64,000 bases of DNA from Nocardioides rubriscoriae (lineage in GTDB: Bacteria; Actinomycetota; Actinomycetes; Propionibacteriales; Nocardioidaceae), in NCBI RefSeq assembly GCF_008087085.1, contig NZ_VIYJ01000009.1:248001-312000 (forward strand), read 5' to 3'. Of this stretch, positions 16,930 to 25,662 are shown piece by piece (within the stretch, counting starts at the first letter, position 1; each line of letters begins with the position of its first letter). The notes under the pieces were generated by a model. That model was not told where the DNA came from and did no database searches. It saw only the letters and a program-made list of their open reading frames with translations. The position numbers were made by a program, and so were the translations under genes.

Positions 16930-18629
16930 GCACCAGGGACAGGGCCGTCGACCCGAGCGCAGGGCCCGCCGAGGGGGCCGCCGACGAGCAGCAGGCCCTG
17001 CTGGCCAACAGCGCGGTGATGGCGGCCGGCACGGTGGTGTCGCGGATGAGCGGGTTCGTCCGCTCGGCCCTGCTCGCCGCCGCGCTCGGCGCGAGCCTGC
17101 ACGCCGATATCTTCACGATCTCCAACACCGTGCCCAACATGCTCTACATCCTGCTGGCGGGCGGCGTCTTCAACGCCGTGCTCGTGCCGCAGCTGGTGCG
17201 GGCCATGACCGACGACGCCGACCAGGGCGAGGCCTACACCAACCGGATCATCACCCTCGCCGCGCTGTTCCTGGGCGTCGTGACGGTGGCGCTCGTCGCG
17301 CTGGCCCCGCAGCTGATGTCGCTCTACCTCGGCGACCGCTACGACGAGCCCGACCGCACGGCTCACCTGCAGTCGGTCATCGACTTCGCGCGCTACTGCC
17401 TGCCGCAGGTCTTCTTCTACGGCATGTTCGTCCTGGTCGGCCAGATCCTCAACGCGCGCCACAGGTTCGGTCCGATGATGTGGGCCCCGATCGCCAACAA
17501 CGTCATCTCCGTGGCGGTGCTGGTCGTCTACCTGTTCGCCTTCGGGCCGGCGCGCGGTGCGGAGTCGACCGCGGCGTTCTCCTCCGGGCAGGAGCTGCTC
17601 CTGGGGCTGGGGTCGACGGCCGGGATCGCGGCCCAGCTGCTCATCCTGCTGCCCTACCTGCGCCGCGCCGGCTTCCGCTACCGGCCGCGGTTCGACTTCC
17701 GCGGCACAGGGCTGTCCCACACCCTGCGGCTCGGGCTGTGGACGGTGCTGTTCGTGGTGGTCAACCAGGTCGCCTACACCGTCGTGGTCCGCCTGGCCTC
17801 CGGCGGCACCGCCGACGGGGGCGACGGCACCGGCTACACCATCTACTCGTCGACGTTCCTGATCGTGATGGTGCCGCACTCGGTGATCACGGTGTCGCTG
17901 GCCACGGCGGTCCTTCCCCGGCTGTCGCGGTACGCCGCCGCGGGAGACGTGGGCCAGCTCGGTGCCACGTTGTCGGCCAACCTGCGCACGGCGCTGGCGG
18001 TCGTCGTCCCGTTCGCGGCCGTGCTGCCGCTCGTGGCGCGCGACCTCGCGCAGGTGATCTGGGGCCACGGCGCCGCGGCCGAGCAGTTCACCCGCTACGC
18101 CCCGTCGCTGGCCCTGTTCGGCCCGGGCCTGGTGATGTTCACCGTCCACTACCTGGTGCTGCGCGGCTTCTACGCCCTCGAGCTGACCCGCACCGTCTTC
18201 TACGTGCAGTGCGTCGTCGCGACCGTCAACGTCGTGGCCGCGCTGCTGCTCGTGCGCGGCACCGACGCCGCCGGCACCTCGCCGGCCCTCGTGCTCGCCT
18301 ACGCGACGTCGTACGCCGTGGGCGCGGTGCTGTCCTACACCGTCCTGCGCCGGCGCGTCGGCCGCCTGGAGACCGGACGGCTCGCCCGGTTCGTGCTCCG
18401 GCTCGCGGTCGCGGTCGCGGTGTCCACCGCGGTCGCCGGGGTGCTCGCCGTCCTCCTCGGGCAGCTGGCCGACGACCCCGGCTGGGTCGTGGCGGGCCTG
18501 CGCGGGGCGGTCGTGGCCGCCGCCGGCGGGGTCACCTACCTGGTGACGGCCCGCGTGTTCCGCCTGCAGGAGGTCACGACCGTGATCCGGACCGTCACAC
18601 GCCGGGGAAGCCGCACCCCGCAGGCCTGA
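16926..18629 (+). CDS. murJ: Lipid II flippase MurJ
   Basis: 567-residue polytopic membrane protein of the MurJ/MviN family, expected to have 14 helices. It starts with the signature SAVMAAGTVVSRMSGFVRSALLA, and the conserved NMLYILLAGGVFNAVLVPQL segment follows. It flips the lipid-linked peptidoglycan precursor across the membrane. In mycobacteria the same protein carries a fused C-terminal pseudokinase; here the protein ends after the membrane domain with a short basic tail and the kinase-like part is the next gene. The GTG start overlaps the upstream stop by 4 nt. Confidence 0.95.
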   Translation: MSTRDRAVDPSAGPAEGAADEQQALLANSAVMAAGTVVSRMSGFVRSALLAAALGASLHADIFTISNTVPNMLYILLAGGVFNAVLVPQLVRAMTDDADQGEAYTNRIITLAALFLGVVTVALVALAPQLMSLYLGDRYDEPDRTAHLQSVIDFARYCLPQVFFYGMFVLVGQILNARHRFGPMMWAPIANNVISVAVLVVYLFAFGPARGAESTAAFSSGQELLLGLGSTAGIAAQLLILLPYLRRAGFRYRPRFDFRGTGLSHTLRLGLWTVLFVVVNQVAYTVVVRLASGGTADGGDGTGYTIYSSTFLIVMVPHSVITVSLATAVLPRLSRYAAAGDVGQLGATLSANLRTALAVVVPFAAVLPLVARDLAQVIWGHGAAAEQFTRYAPSLALFGPGLVMFTVHYLVLRGFYALELTRTVFYVQCVVATVNVVAALLLVRGTDAAGTSPALVLAYATSYAVGAVLSYTVLRRRVGRLETGRLARFVLRLAVAVAVSTAVAGVLAVLLGQLADDPGWVVAGLRGAVVAAAGGVTYLVTARVFRLQEVTTVIRTVTRRGSRTPQA

Positions 18630-18698
18630 CCCGTCCTACGATGGCCGTGGTGTCCCATCCGCCCCATCCACGCAGCGCAGCCCGAGGAGACGAGTCAG

Positions 18699-20597
18699 GT
18701 GCCGCACGCCACCCGGCCCGGTGACCTCCTCGGCGACCGCTACCAGCTCGTCGACCTGCTCACCGAGAGCGAGGGCGGCCGCTTCTGGCGGGCCTACGAC
18801 CGGGTTCTCGAGCGGCACGTCGCGATCCACGTGATCCGTGGCGACGACGAGCGCGCGCCCGCGCTGATGGAGGCCGCACGTCGCTCGGCGACGGTGCTCG
18901 ACCGGCGGGTGCTGCGCGTGCTCGACGCCGAGTGCACCGACGACCAGTGCTACGTCGTCAACGAGTGGGGCTGGGGCACGTCCCTCGACATCGTCGCGGC
19001 CGGCTCGGGCGCGCTTGGCGCGCGCCGCGCCGCGTGGCTGGTCTCGGAGGTCGCCGACTCGATCGCCGTGGCGCACGCCGCAGGGGTGACCCACGGTCGG
19101 CTCAACCCCGAGAACGTCCTGGTCGACCGCGCCGGCGGGGTCCGCATCATCGGTCTGTGCGTCGACGCCGCGCTCCACGGGCTCGTCGGCCCCGACGGCC
19201 CCCCGCCCGGCGGGGTCCAGCACGACATCGACGACCTGGCCGGGCTGCTGTACTGCGCCCTCACCAGCCGGTGGGCCGGGGCCTCGGGGTCGATCGTCCC
19301 CGCCGCACCCCGGGGGCACGGCGAGGTGCTGCGCCCGCGCCAGGTGCGCGCCGGGATCCCGCGCACCCTCGACCTGCTGTGCGAGGAGGTGCTGCACCGC
19401 TCGCCGGACCGCGCGCCGGGGACGCGCCACCGCGAGCTCGACGACGTCGTGGCCTCCGCGCGGGGCGTGGCCGACTACCTCGCCGAGTTCGTCGGCGACC
19501 CGACCGGCATGCCGGCGGCGCTGCTGGCGAGCACCCCCGACGTGCTGCCCGACGAGGAGCAGGTCGTGCTGCCGCCGGTGCCCGAGATGCTGCCGCACGC
19601 CGAGGCCCCGCAGCCGGTGCCGGTGCCCGAGCCCGAGCCCGAGCCCGAGACCACCGTGCTGGCCGCGACCGACGAGGACCGTCCGACCGAGGCAGGGGTC
19701 CCCATCTTCGGCGACGACGACGACGTCTCCTGGCTGGAGCGGCGTACGACCCCCGCTCCCCCACCGCCACCGTTCGAGGCACCCCCCGAGCGACCGCTGT
19801 TCGCTCCCGAGCCCGCCGCCGGCGCGGCGCCCCGCACGCCGCGGCAGGGTCAGGGCGCCCGCTCGGGTCCCGGCGGCGGCAAGGACGACCACTACTGGCC
19901 CTGGGACACCGGCGCGGGCGCCTCGACGAGCAGCAGCGCCCTGGCGGCGGTCACCGACGAGCCCGTCCCGGGCCGCGGGTTCCTGCGGCTCGGGGTGCTC
20001 CTGGCGGCGCTGGTGCTGCTCGCCGTCGCGGTCGTCGTCGCGGTCAACCTCGGCAACGGCGGCAGCGACCCGGGCAGCGACCCGTCCGGCACGGCGAGCA
20101 CCGGCGAGGCCGGTCGGGCCGGGCGCCAGGCCCGGGGGCCGGTCATCAGCGGCGTCAGCGCGGCGGCCTTCGACCCGCAGGGCGACCCGCCCTCCGAGAA
20201 CGACGAGGAGGCGGGGGCCGCGGTCGACGGCGACCCCGCCACGACCTGGTCGACCGAGGGCTACAACGACCAGCTGGGCCCCCCGCCCGGTCTCAAGCTC
20301 GGCGTCGGGCTGGTGCTCGACCTCGGCGAGCAGCGGTCGGTCGGCCAGGTGTCGCTCTCGTTCGTCGGCACCCCGACCTCGGTGTCGCTCTTCGTCACCG
20401 AGGGGCGGCCCGACAGCGTCGACGGCCTCGACCCGGTCGCGCAGGGCAGTGCCGACGGCCCGCGGCTGACCCTCGACGCCGGTGGGGCCCGCGGCTCCCA
20501 CCTCGTGGTGTGGCTGACGGCGCTGCCCGTCGGCGACGACGGCCGCTTCCGCGGCACGGTCTCCGAGGTGGTCGTGCGGGCGGCTCCGGGTGAGTGA
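18699..20597 (+). CDS. Membrane-anchored pseudokinase with extracellular discoidin-like domain
   Basis: 632 residues. The N-terminal kinase fold (about 15-260) lacks the catalytic residues: the VAIK lysine is His44 (VAIH), HRDxKxxN is HGRLNPEN (132-139) and DFG is IGL (151-153). It is thus predicted inactive. A long acidic/proline-rich linker leads to one membrane helix (about 428-448) and an exported F5/8-type-like beta domain (VDGDPATTWSTEGYNDQLG). This domain order matches the C-terminal part of mycobacterial MviN, which, after phosphorylation by PknB, recruits the FHA protein FhaA. GAGGAG precedes the GTG start. It overlaps sigM by 8 nt. Confidence 0.88.
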   Translation: MPHATRPGDLLGDRYQLVDLLTESEGGRFWRAYDRVLERHVAIHVIRGDDERAPALMEAARRSATVLDRRVLRVLDAECTDDQCYVVNEWGWGTSLDIVAAGSGALGARRAAWLVSEVADSIAVAHAAGVTHGRLNPENVLVDRAGGVRIIGLCVDAALHGLVGPDGPPPGGVQHDIDDLAGLLYCALTSRWAGASGSIVPAAPRGHGEVLRPRQVRAGIPRTLDLLCEEVLHRSPDRAPGTRHRELDDVVASARGVADYLAEFVGDPTGMPAALLASTPDVLPDEEQVVLPPVPEMLPHAEAPQPVPVPEPEPEPETTVLAATDEDRPTEAGVPIFGDDDDVSWLERRTTPAPPPPPFEAPPERPLFAPEPAAGAAPRTPRQGQGARSGPGGGKDDHYWPWDTGAGASTSSSALAAVTDEPVPGRGFLRLGVLLAALVLLAVAVVVAVNLGNGGSDPGSDPSGTASTGEAGRAGRQARGPVISGVSAAAFDPQGDPPSENDEEAGAAVDGDPATTWSTEGYNDQLGPPPGLKLGVGLVLDLGEQRSVGQVSLSFVGTPTSVSLFVTEGRPDSVDGLDPVAQGSADGPRLTLDAGGARGSHLVVWLTALPVGDDGRFRGTVSEVVVRAAPGE

Positions 20598-21288
20598 GAC
20601 CGACGGGTCGCACCACGGCACCGACGCCCGCACCGACGCCGAGCTGATCGCCGCCCACGTCGACGGCGACCACCACGCGTTCGGCGAGCTGTTCGCCCGC
20701 CACCGCGACCGGCTGTGGGCCGTCGCGCTGCGCACGATGGGCAACCCCGACGACGCCGCCGACGGGCTGCAGGACGGCATGGTGGCGGCCTACCGGCGGG
20801 CCGCGTCGTTCCGCGGCGAGGCCCAGGTGACCACCTGGCTGCACCGCGTCGTCGTCAACGCCTGCCTCGACCGGCTGCGCGCCGCGAAGGTCCGCCGTAC
20901 CGACGTCCTGCCCGACGACCTCGAGGAGTACGGCGGCCGCGGGTCGACGGTCTCGGCCACCGACGCCGCGCTCGACCCCGCCGACCTCACCGTGGCCGCC
21001 GACCGCCGCCGCCAGGTGCTCGCCGCACTCGCGACGCTGCCCGACGAGCAGCGGGCGGCCCTCGTGCTCGTCGACATGGAGGGCTACCCCGTCGCCGAGG
21101 TCGCGGTGATGCTCGACTGCGCGGTCGGCACGGTCAAGTCACGCTGCTCGCGCGGTCGCACCCGGCTCGCGGCGCTGCTGGTCGGGCTCCTCGACGACGC
21201 CGGTGGTGACGGCCACCCCGACCCGGGGAACCGCCCTGCCCCCCGCGCCGTCCGATCCACGCACCCCCCGCGGGGTCCACCGGCCTGA
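20590..21288 (+). CDS. sigM: ECF RNA polymerase sigma factor SigM
   Basis: A 232-residue ECF sigma factor. Region 2 (DHHAFGELFARHRDRLWAVA to AAYRRAASFRGEAQVTTWLH) and region 4 (LATLPDEQRAALVLVDMEGY and VGTVKSRCSRGRTRL) are both complete. The C-terminal 35 residues are Pro/Gly-rich and unconserved. GTG at 20590 overlaps the end of the pseudokinase gene; the anti-sigma gene follows after 47 bp. Position between murJ/pseudokinase and trxB matches SigM of Mycobacterium and Streptomyces, which controls envelope-related genes. Confidence 0.9.
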   Translation: MSETDGSHHGTDARTDAELIAAHVDGDHHAFGELFARHRDRLWAVALRTMGNPDDAADGLQDGMVAAYRRAASFRGEAQVTTWLHRVVVNACLDRLRAAKVRRTDVLPDDLEEYGGRGSTVSATDAALDPADLTVAADRRRQVLAALATLPDEQRAALVLVDMEGYPVAEVAVMLDCAVGTVKSRCSRGRTRLAALLVGLLDDAGGDGHPDPGNRPAPRAVRSTHPPRGPPA

Positions 21289-21335
21289 GCGGACCCACCC
21301 CTGCCCACGCACCCCACCCACCCGGAAGCGACCCG

Positions 21336-22085
21336 ATGTCCGAGCACGACCCCGAGGCCGGCCCCGCCGAGCAGGAGGCCGTACGCCGCCTGCTCGCCGA
21401 GGCGCGCCACGTCGAGCCGCTGCCGCCCGACGTCGCGGCCCGGCTCGACGGGGTCCTGGCGCAGCTCGCGGCCGAGGGCCCGCACGCGGTCGACCCGGCG
21501 CCCGCGGCCCCGCACGCCGCGCAGGTCGTCGACCTCGCCGCGCGGCGCCGCCGGCGGGCGCGGGGACTCCTCGGCGCCGCCGCCGCCGTGGTGGTGCTCG
21601 GGGTCGGTGCCACCCAGGTGCTGGACAGCACGAGCCGGTCCGGCAGCGACGACTCGGCGAGCTCCACGGCGGAGGCGGGCGCCGACAGCTCCGTCGCTGA
21701 CGCCCAGGCGCCCGCGAAGCAGGAGGACGCCCCCGCCGATGCAGGAGGCCAGGGCGGCCCGACCGCGCTCAGCAGCACCCTGCCCCCCACCACCCCCAGG
21801 ATCGACCGCGCGGGCTTCCGCGCGTCGGTGCTGCGGCTGCGCGACGCCGCCGCCGTCGCCTCGCCCGGTGCCCGCACCAGGCTCGGTGCCGCCGGGCTGA
21901 CCGCCGACCGCCTGTTCGTGTGCCCGCCCACGACGCTCGGCCCCGGACGCCTGGTGCCCGTGGTCTACGCCGGCGCGCCCGCTGTCCTGGTCTACCGTCC
22001 GGCGACCGGCGCGACCCAGTCGGTCGAGCTGCTGCAGTGCGGCACGGCTGCCGTGCTGCGCTCGGTCGTGCTCCCGGCGCGCTGA
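21336..22085 (+). CDS. Putative anti-sigma factor for SigM
   Basis: 249 residues with an N-terminal cytoplasmic part (EQEAVRRLLAEARHVEPLPPDVAARLDGVLAQL), a basic stop (RRRRRARG), one membrane helix (about 75-95) and an exported C-terminus. This is the topology of transmembrane anti-sigma factors such as RsmA. No zinc-binding HxxxCxxC motif is seen. The function is inferred from topology and from its place directly after sigM. Confidence 0.78.
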   Translation: MSEHDPEAGPAEQEAVRRLLAEARHVEPLPPDVAARLDGVLAQLAAEGPHAVDPAPAAPHAAQVVDLAARRRRRARGLLGAAAAVVVLGVGATQVLDSTSRSGSDDSASSTAEAGADSSVADAQAPAKQEDAPADAGGQGGPTALSSTLPPTTPRIDRAGFRASVLRLRDAAAVASPGARTRLGAAGLTADRLFVCPPTTLGPGRLVPVVYAGAPAVLVYRPATGATQSVELLQCGTAAVLRSVVLPAR

Positions 22086-22126
22086 CGCCACGATCCGGTC
22101 ACCGTCACGGGCACCACGGGACGGGC

Positions 22127-22152
22127 GGAATGCTGCTCACCTACGATCGGTT
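22127..22152 (+). promoter_or_regulatory. SigR/SigH-type promoter of trxBA
   Basis: GGAAT (22127-22131) and GTT (22150-22152) are separated by exactly 18 nt, matching the consensus of the thiol-oxidative-stress sigma factors SigR (Streptomyces) and SigH (Mycobacterium), whose classic target is trxBA. It lies 52 bp before the trxB ATG. No sigR gene is in the window. Confidence 0.8.
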
Positions 22153-22203
22153 GTGCCGGATGTACGCACGCCCCACCCGCCAGCTCGAGGAGACCCGCCC
22201 CGC

Positions 22204-23223
22204 ATGACGCAGTCCGCGACCGAGACGCCCGACGCCGGGCCCCGCAACGTCATCATCATCGGATCCGGGCCCACCGGCTACACCGCGGCGGTCTACGCCG
22301 CCCGTGCCAGCCTCGAGCCCCTGGTCTTCGAGGGCTCGGTGACCGCCGGTGGCGCGTTGATGAACACCACCGAGGTCGAGAACTTCCCGGGCTTCCGCGA
22401 CGGCATCATGGGCCCGGCCCTGATGGACGAGGTGCGCGCCCAGGCCGAGCGCTTCGGCGCCGAGCTCATCCCCGACGACGTCGTGGCCGTCGACCTGACC
22501 GGTGACGTCAAGGTCGTGCGCACCGCCACCGACACCTACACCGCCCGCGCGGTGATCCTGGCCACCGGCTCGGGCTACCGCAAGCTCGACCTGCCCAACG
22601 AGGACGCCCTCTCCGGTCGCGGTGTCTCCTGGTGCGCCACGTGCGACGGCTTCTTCTTCCGCGACCAGCACATCGCGGTCGTCGGCGGCGGCGACTCGGC
22701 CATCGAGGAGGCGACCTTCCTGACCCGCTTCGGGTCGAAGGTGTCGCTCATCGTGCGCCGCGACGAGCTGCGGGCCTCCAAGATCATGCAGGAGCGCGCG
22801 TTCGCCGACCCCAAGCTCGACATCGTCTGGAACTCCGTGGTCGAGACCATCAACGGCACCGAGAGCCTCGAGTCGGTGACCCTGCGCGACACCGTGACCG
22901 GGCAGACCCGCGACCTCGACGCCACCGGCCTGTTCATCGCGATCGGCCACGACCCGCGCTCCGAGCTGTTCAAGGGGCAGGTCGACCTCGACGACAACGG
23001 CTACGTCCTCGCGGGTCACCCCGGCACCTCGACCAACCTGCCCGGCGTGTTCGCCGCCGGCGACCTGGTCGACCACATCTACCGCCAGGCCATCACCGCG
23101 GCCGGCACCGGCTGCGCCGCGGCGCTCGACGCCGAGCGCTACCTCGCCGAGCTCGACCACGTCGCCGCCTCGGGGGCCGAGGCCAAGCAGCGCGCCGACG
23201 CCGAGGCCGCGCTCGACCTGTGA
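22204..23223 (+). CDS. trxB: Thioredoxin-disulfide reductase
   Basis: Flavoenzyme that reduces thioredoxin with NADPH. The 339 residues carry the FAD motif GSGPTG (20-25), the redox-active CATC (Cys144, Cys147), the NADPH motif GGGDSAIEE and the C-terminal GVFAAGDLVD. ATG 22204 has GAGGAGA 9 nt upstream and agrees with family length; an in-frame start exists 51 bp earlier, but it would include the promoter. It is followed by trxA after 65 bp. Confidence 0.97.
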   Translation: MTQSATETPDAGPRNVIIIGSGPTGYTAAVYAARASLEPLVFEGSVTAGGALMNTTEVENFPGFRDGIMGPALMDEVRAQAERFGAELIPDDVVAVDLTGDVKVVRTATDTYTARAVILATGSGYRKLDLPNEDALSGRGVSWCATCDGFFFRDQHIAVVGGGDSAIEEATFLTRFGSKVSLIVRRDELRASKIMQERAFADPKLDIVWNSVVETINGTESLESVTLRDTVTGQTRDLDATGLFIAIGHDPRSELFKGQVDLDDNGYVLAGHPGTSTNLPGVFAAGDLVDHIYRQAITAAGTGCAAALDAERYLAELDHVAASGAEAKQRADAEAALDL

Positions 23224-23288
23224 CCGTGCGGGAACACCTCGGCCCCACCTCGCGTTAACCCACCACACAAACCTCGAAGGGAATTCCC

Positions 23289-23615
23289 GTGGCCAACATC
23301 GCAGCCGTCACCGACGCAGAGTTCGACACCCAGGTCCTGCAGTCCGAGCTCCCCGTGCTCGTCGACTTCTGGGCGGAGTGGTGCGGCCCCTGCCGCCAGG
23401 TCGCCCCGATCCTCGACGAGATCGCCACGCAGCACGGCGAGAAGATCAAGTTCCTCAAGATGAACGTCGACGAGAACCCCGTCACGCCGTCGTCGTACCG
23501 CGTGACCGGCATCCCGACCATCAACGTCTACCAGGGCGGCCAGGTCGTGCGCAGCATCGTCGGCGCCCGCCCCAAGGCCGCGCTGCTCAAGGAGCTCGAG
23601 GAGTTCACCGGCTGA
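23289..23615 (+). CDS. trxA: Thioredoxin
   Basis: 108-residue cytosolic disulfide reductant with active site WCGPC (Cys32, Cys35), the cis-proline segment TGIPTINVY and the family length. GAAGGGAA precedes the GTG start at a good distance. It is paired with its reductase trxB upstream and followed by a long hairpin. Expression is probably induced by oxidation through the SigR-type promoter of trxB. Confidence 0.97.
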   Translation: MANIAAVTDAEFDTQVLQSELPVLVDFWAEWCGPCRQVAPILDEIATQHGEKIKFLKMNVDENPVTPSSYRVTGIPTINVYQGGQVVRSIVGARPKAALLKELEEFTG

Positions 23616-23644
23616 GCTGGTCCCACGCCCATCCGTGGGCACCG

Positions 23645-23680
23645 GCAGACCCCGGACGCCGTCAGGTGTCCGGGGTCTGC
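23645..23680. terminator. Terminator hairpin of trxBA
   Basis: A perfect inverted repeat with 13-bp arms (GCAGACCCCGGAC and its complement) and a 10-nt loop, 29 bp after trxA. It overlaps the last codons of the convergent GNAT gene and can serve both strands. Confidence 0.8.
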
Positions 23681-24330
23681 TGCGTCTGGCGCAGGTGGGG
23701 CACCGGGGCCGGTGCGGGCCGCACCGCCCCCACCAACCGCTCCAGGGCGGCCTCGACCTCGTCCTTCCAGGTCAGCGCGGAGCGCAGCTCCATGCGCATG
23801 CGCGGTGTCGTGGCGTGGGGCCGGTGGGTCCGGAAGCCGACGTGGGCCAGGAAGTCGGACGCCACCACGCACCGACCCGGGTGGTCCGTGCGACCGCGGG
23901 TGTCGCCGAAGGCCTCGACGGCCCGGATGCCGCCCCGCGTGACGAGGTCGGCGGCCATCGACTGCACCAGCATCCGCCCGATCCCCGCCCCGGCGTGGGC
24001 GGGCGCGACGTAGGCCATCGTCATCAGCACCGCGTCGGCCGACACCGGCGCCGTCGGGTGGCTGGCGGCGCCGGGCACGAACGCCGGCGGGGCGTACGCG
24101 ACGTAGCCGACCGCGACGTCGTCGACGACGGCGACGCGCCCGCACGAGCCCCAGTCGCGCAGGACCCGGGACAGCCAGGCGTCCTTCTCGGCGGCGGCCT
24201 CGGCGTCGGTGACCAGACGCCCGCGGCGTACGGGGTCGAGCTCCCACCGCACGCACGCGCGACACGGCACGCCGGCGTGCCCCAGGTCGGCGAGGCGGTC
24301 GGGGGTGAGCCGCACGATCCGGCGGGTCAT
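23662..24330 (-). CDS. GNAT family N-acetyltransferase
   Basis: 222 residues from ATG 24330. The acetyl-CoA-binding motif is VAPAHAGAGIGRMLVQSMA. The N-terminal stretch has VPCRACVRWELDP, with two cysteines that resemble a metal- or redox-type site, and VGFRTHRPH lies near the end. The substrate is unknown. A GNAT protein in the trxA-parB interval also occurs in other actinobacteria. The frame stays open far upstream into antisense DNA; I chose this start because it is the first Met before the conserved domain and lies 45 bp from the divergent aminotransferase start. Confidence 0.85.
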   Translation of the reverse strand: MTRRIVRLTPDRLADLGHAGVPCRACVRWELDPVRRGRLVTDAEAAAEKDAWLSRVLRDWGSCGRVAVVDDVAVGYVAYAPPAFVPGAASHPTAPVSADAVLMTMAYVAPAHAGAGIGRMLVQSMAADLVTRGGIRAVEAFGDTRGRTDHPGRCVVASDFLAHVGFRTHRPHATTPRMRMELRSALTWKDEVEAALERLVGAVRPAPAPVPHLRQTQQTPDT

Positions 24331-24375
24331 GAAACCCGAGCGTAGACGACCCCGTCGACCTGTCAGGATGACCCG

Positions 24376-25590
24376 GTGCGCCAGATCCGTCAGAGCAAGA
24401 AGCTGCACGACGTACGTTACGACGTGCGGGGTCCGATCCTGGTCGAGGCCCAGCGTCTCGAGGCCGAGGGTCACCGCATCCTCAAGCTCAACATCGGCAA
24501 CCCCGCGCCGTTCGGCTTCGAGGCGCCCGAGGCGATCCTCGCCGACGTGGCCCACCACCTGCCGCACTCGCAGGGCTACAGCGACTCGCGCGGCATCTTC
24601 TCGGCCCGCACCGCGGTCGCGCAGTACTACCAGCAGCGGGGGCTGCGCGAGACCGCCGTCGACGACGTCTTCATCGGCAACGGGGTCTCCGAGCTGATCT
24701 CGATGGTGCTGCAGGCCTTCCTCGACGACGGCAACGAGATCCTGGTGCCCGCGCCCGACTACCCGCTGTGGACGGGTGCGGTCACGCTGTCCGGCGGCAC
24801 CCCGGTGCACTACCTGTGCGACGAGGCCAACGGCTGGAACCCAGACCTGGCCGACATCGAGTCCAAGATCACCGAGAACACCCACGGGCTGGTGATCATC
24901 AACCCCAACAACCCCACGGGCGCGGTCTACAGCAAGGAGATCGTCGACGGCCTGGTCGACATCGCCCGACGCCACGACCTGGTCGTCTTCGCCGACGAGA
25001 TCTACGAGAAGATCCTGTTCGACGACGCCGTGCACCACCACGCGGCCGCCTCGGCCGGGTCCGACGTGCTGTGCCTGACGTTCTCGGGGTTGTCGAAGGC
25101 CTACCGGGTCTGCGGCTACCGCGCCGGCTGGGTGATGATCTCGGGCCCGCAGGAGATCGCCACCGACTTCATCGAGGGCCTCACCCTGATCGCCAACATG
25201 CGGATGTGCTCCAACGTGCCGGCCCAGCACGCCATCCAGACGGCGCTGGGCGGCTACCAGTCGATCAACGAGCTGATCGTCCCCGGCGGCCGCTTCTACG
25301 AGCAGAGCATGCTGGCCCACCGGCTGCTCAACGAGATCCCGGGGGTCTCCTCGGTCAAGCCCAGTGGCGCGCTGTACTGCTTCCCCCGCCTGGACCCCGA
25401 GGTCTACGCCATCGAGGACGACGAGGCGTTCGTCATCGACCTGCTGCGCGCCAAGAAGATCCTGGTCACCCACGGCACGGGGTTCAACTGGCCGGCCCCC
25501 GACCACTTCCGGCTGGTGACCCTGCCCGACGTCGTGATGCTCGAGGAGGCGATCGGCCGGATCGCCGACTTCCTGGCGACCCGACGCTGA
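24376..25590 (+). CDS. Pyridoxal-phosphate aminotransferase, alanine transaminase (AlaT/AlaA)-like
   Basis: 404 residues, fold type I class I/II aminotransferase. Conserved segments are LKLNIGNPAPFGF, INPNNPTGAVYSK, VFADEIYEKILFD and FSGLSKAYRVCGYRAGW, where SK carries the PLP-binding lysine. The sequence pattern fits the AlaA/AlaT group, which interconverts alanine/2-oxoglutarate and pyruvate/glutamate; other keto-acid substrates cannot be excluded. The GTG start lies just inside a short divergent promoter space shared with the GNAT gene. Confidence 0.9.
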   Translation: MRQIRQSKKLHDVRYDVRGPILVEAQRLEAEGHRILKLNIGNPAPFGFEAPEAILADVAHHLPHSQGYSDSRGIFSARTAVAQYYQQRGLRETAVDDVFIGNGVSELISMVLQAFLDDGNEILVPAPDYPLWTGAVTLSGGTPVHYLCDEANGWNPDLADIESKITENTHGLVIINPNNPTGAVYSKEIVDGLVDIARRHDLVVFADEIYEKILFDDAVHHHAAASAGSDVLCLTFSGLSKAYRVCGYRAGWVMISGPQEIATDFIEGLTLIANMRMCSNVPAQHAIQTALGGYQSINELIVPGGRFYEQSMLAHRLLNEIPGVSSVKPSGALYCFPRLDPEVYAIEDDEAFVIDLLRAKKILVTHGTGFNWPAPDHFRLVTLPDVVMLEEAIGRIADFLATRR

Positions 25591-25662
25591 CGGCGCGACC
25601 CCGCGTCTGTCACCCTCGGGGTCGACATCCCCGCACCCCCTTGTGTCCCAGGAGTGGCAGCC

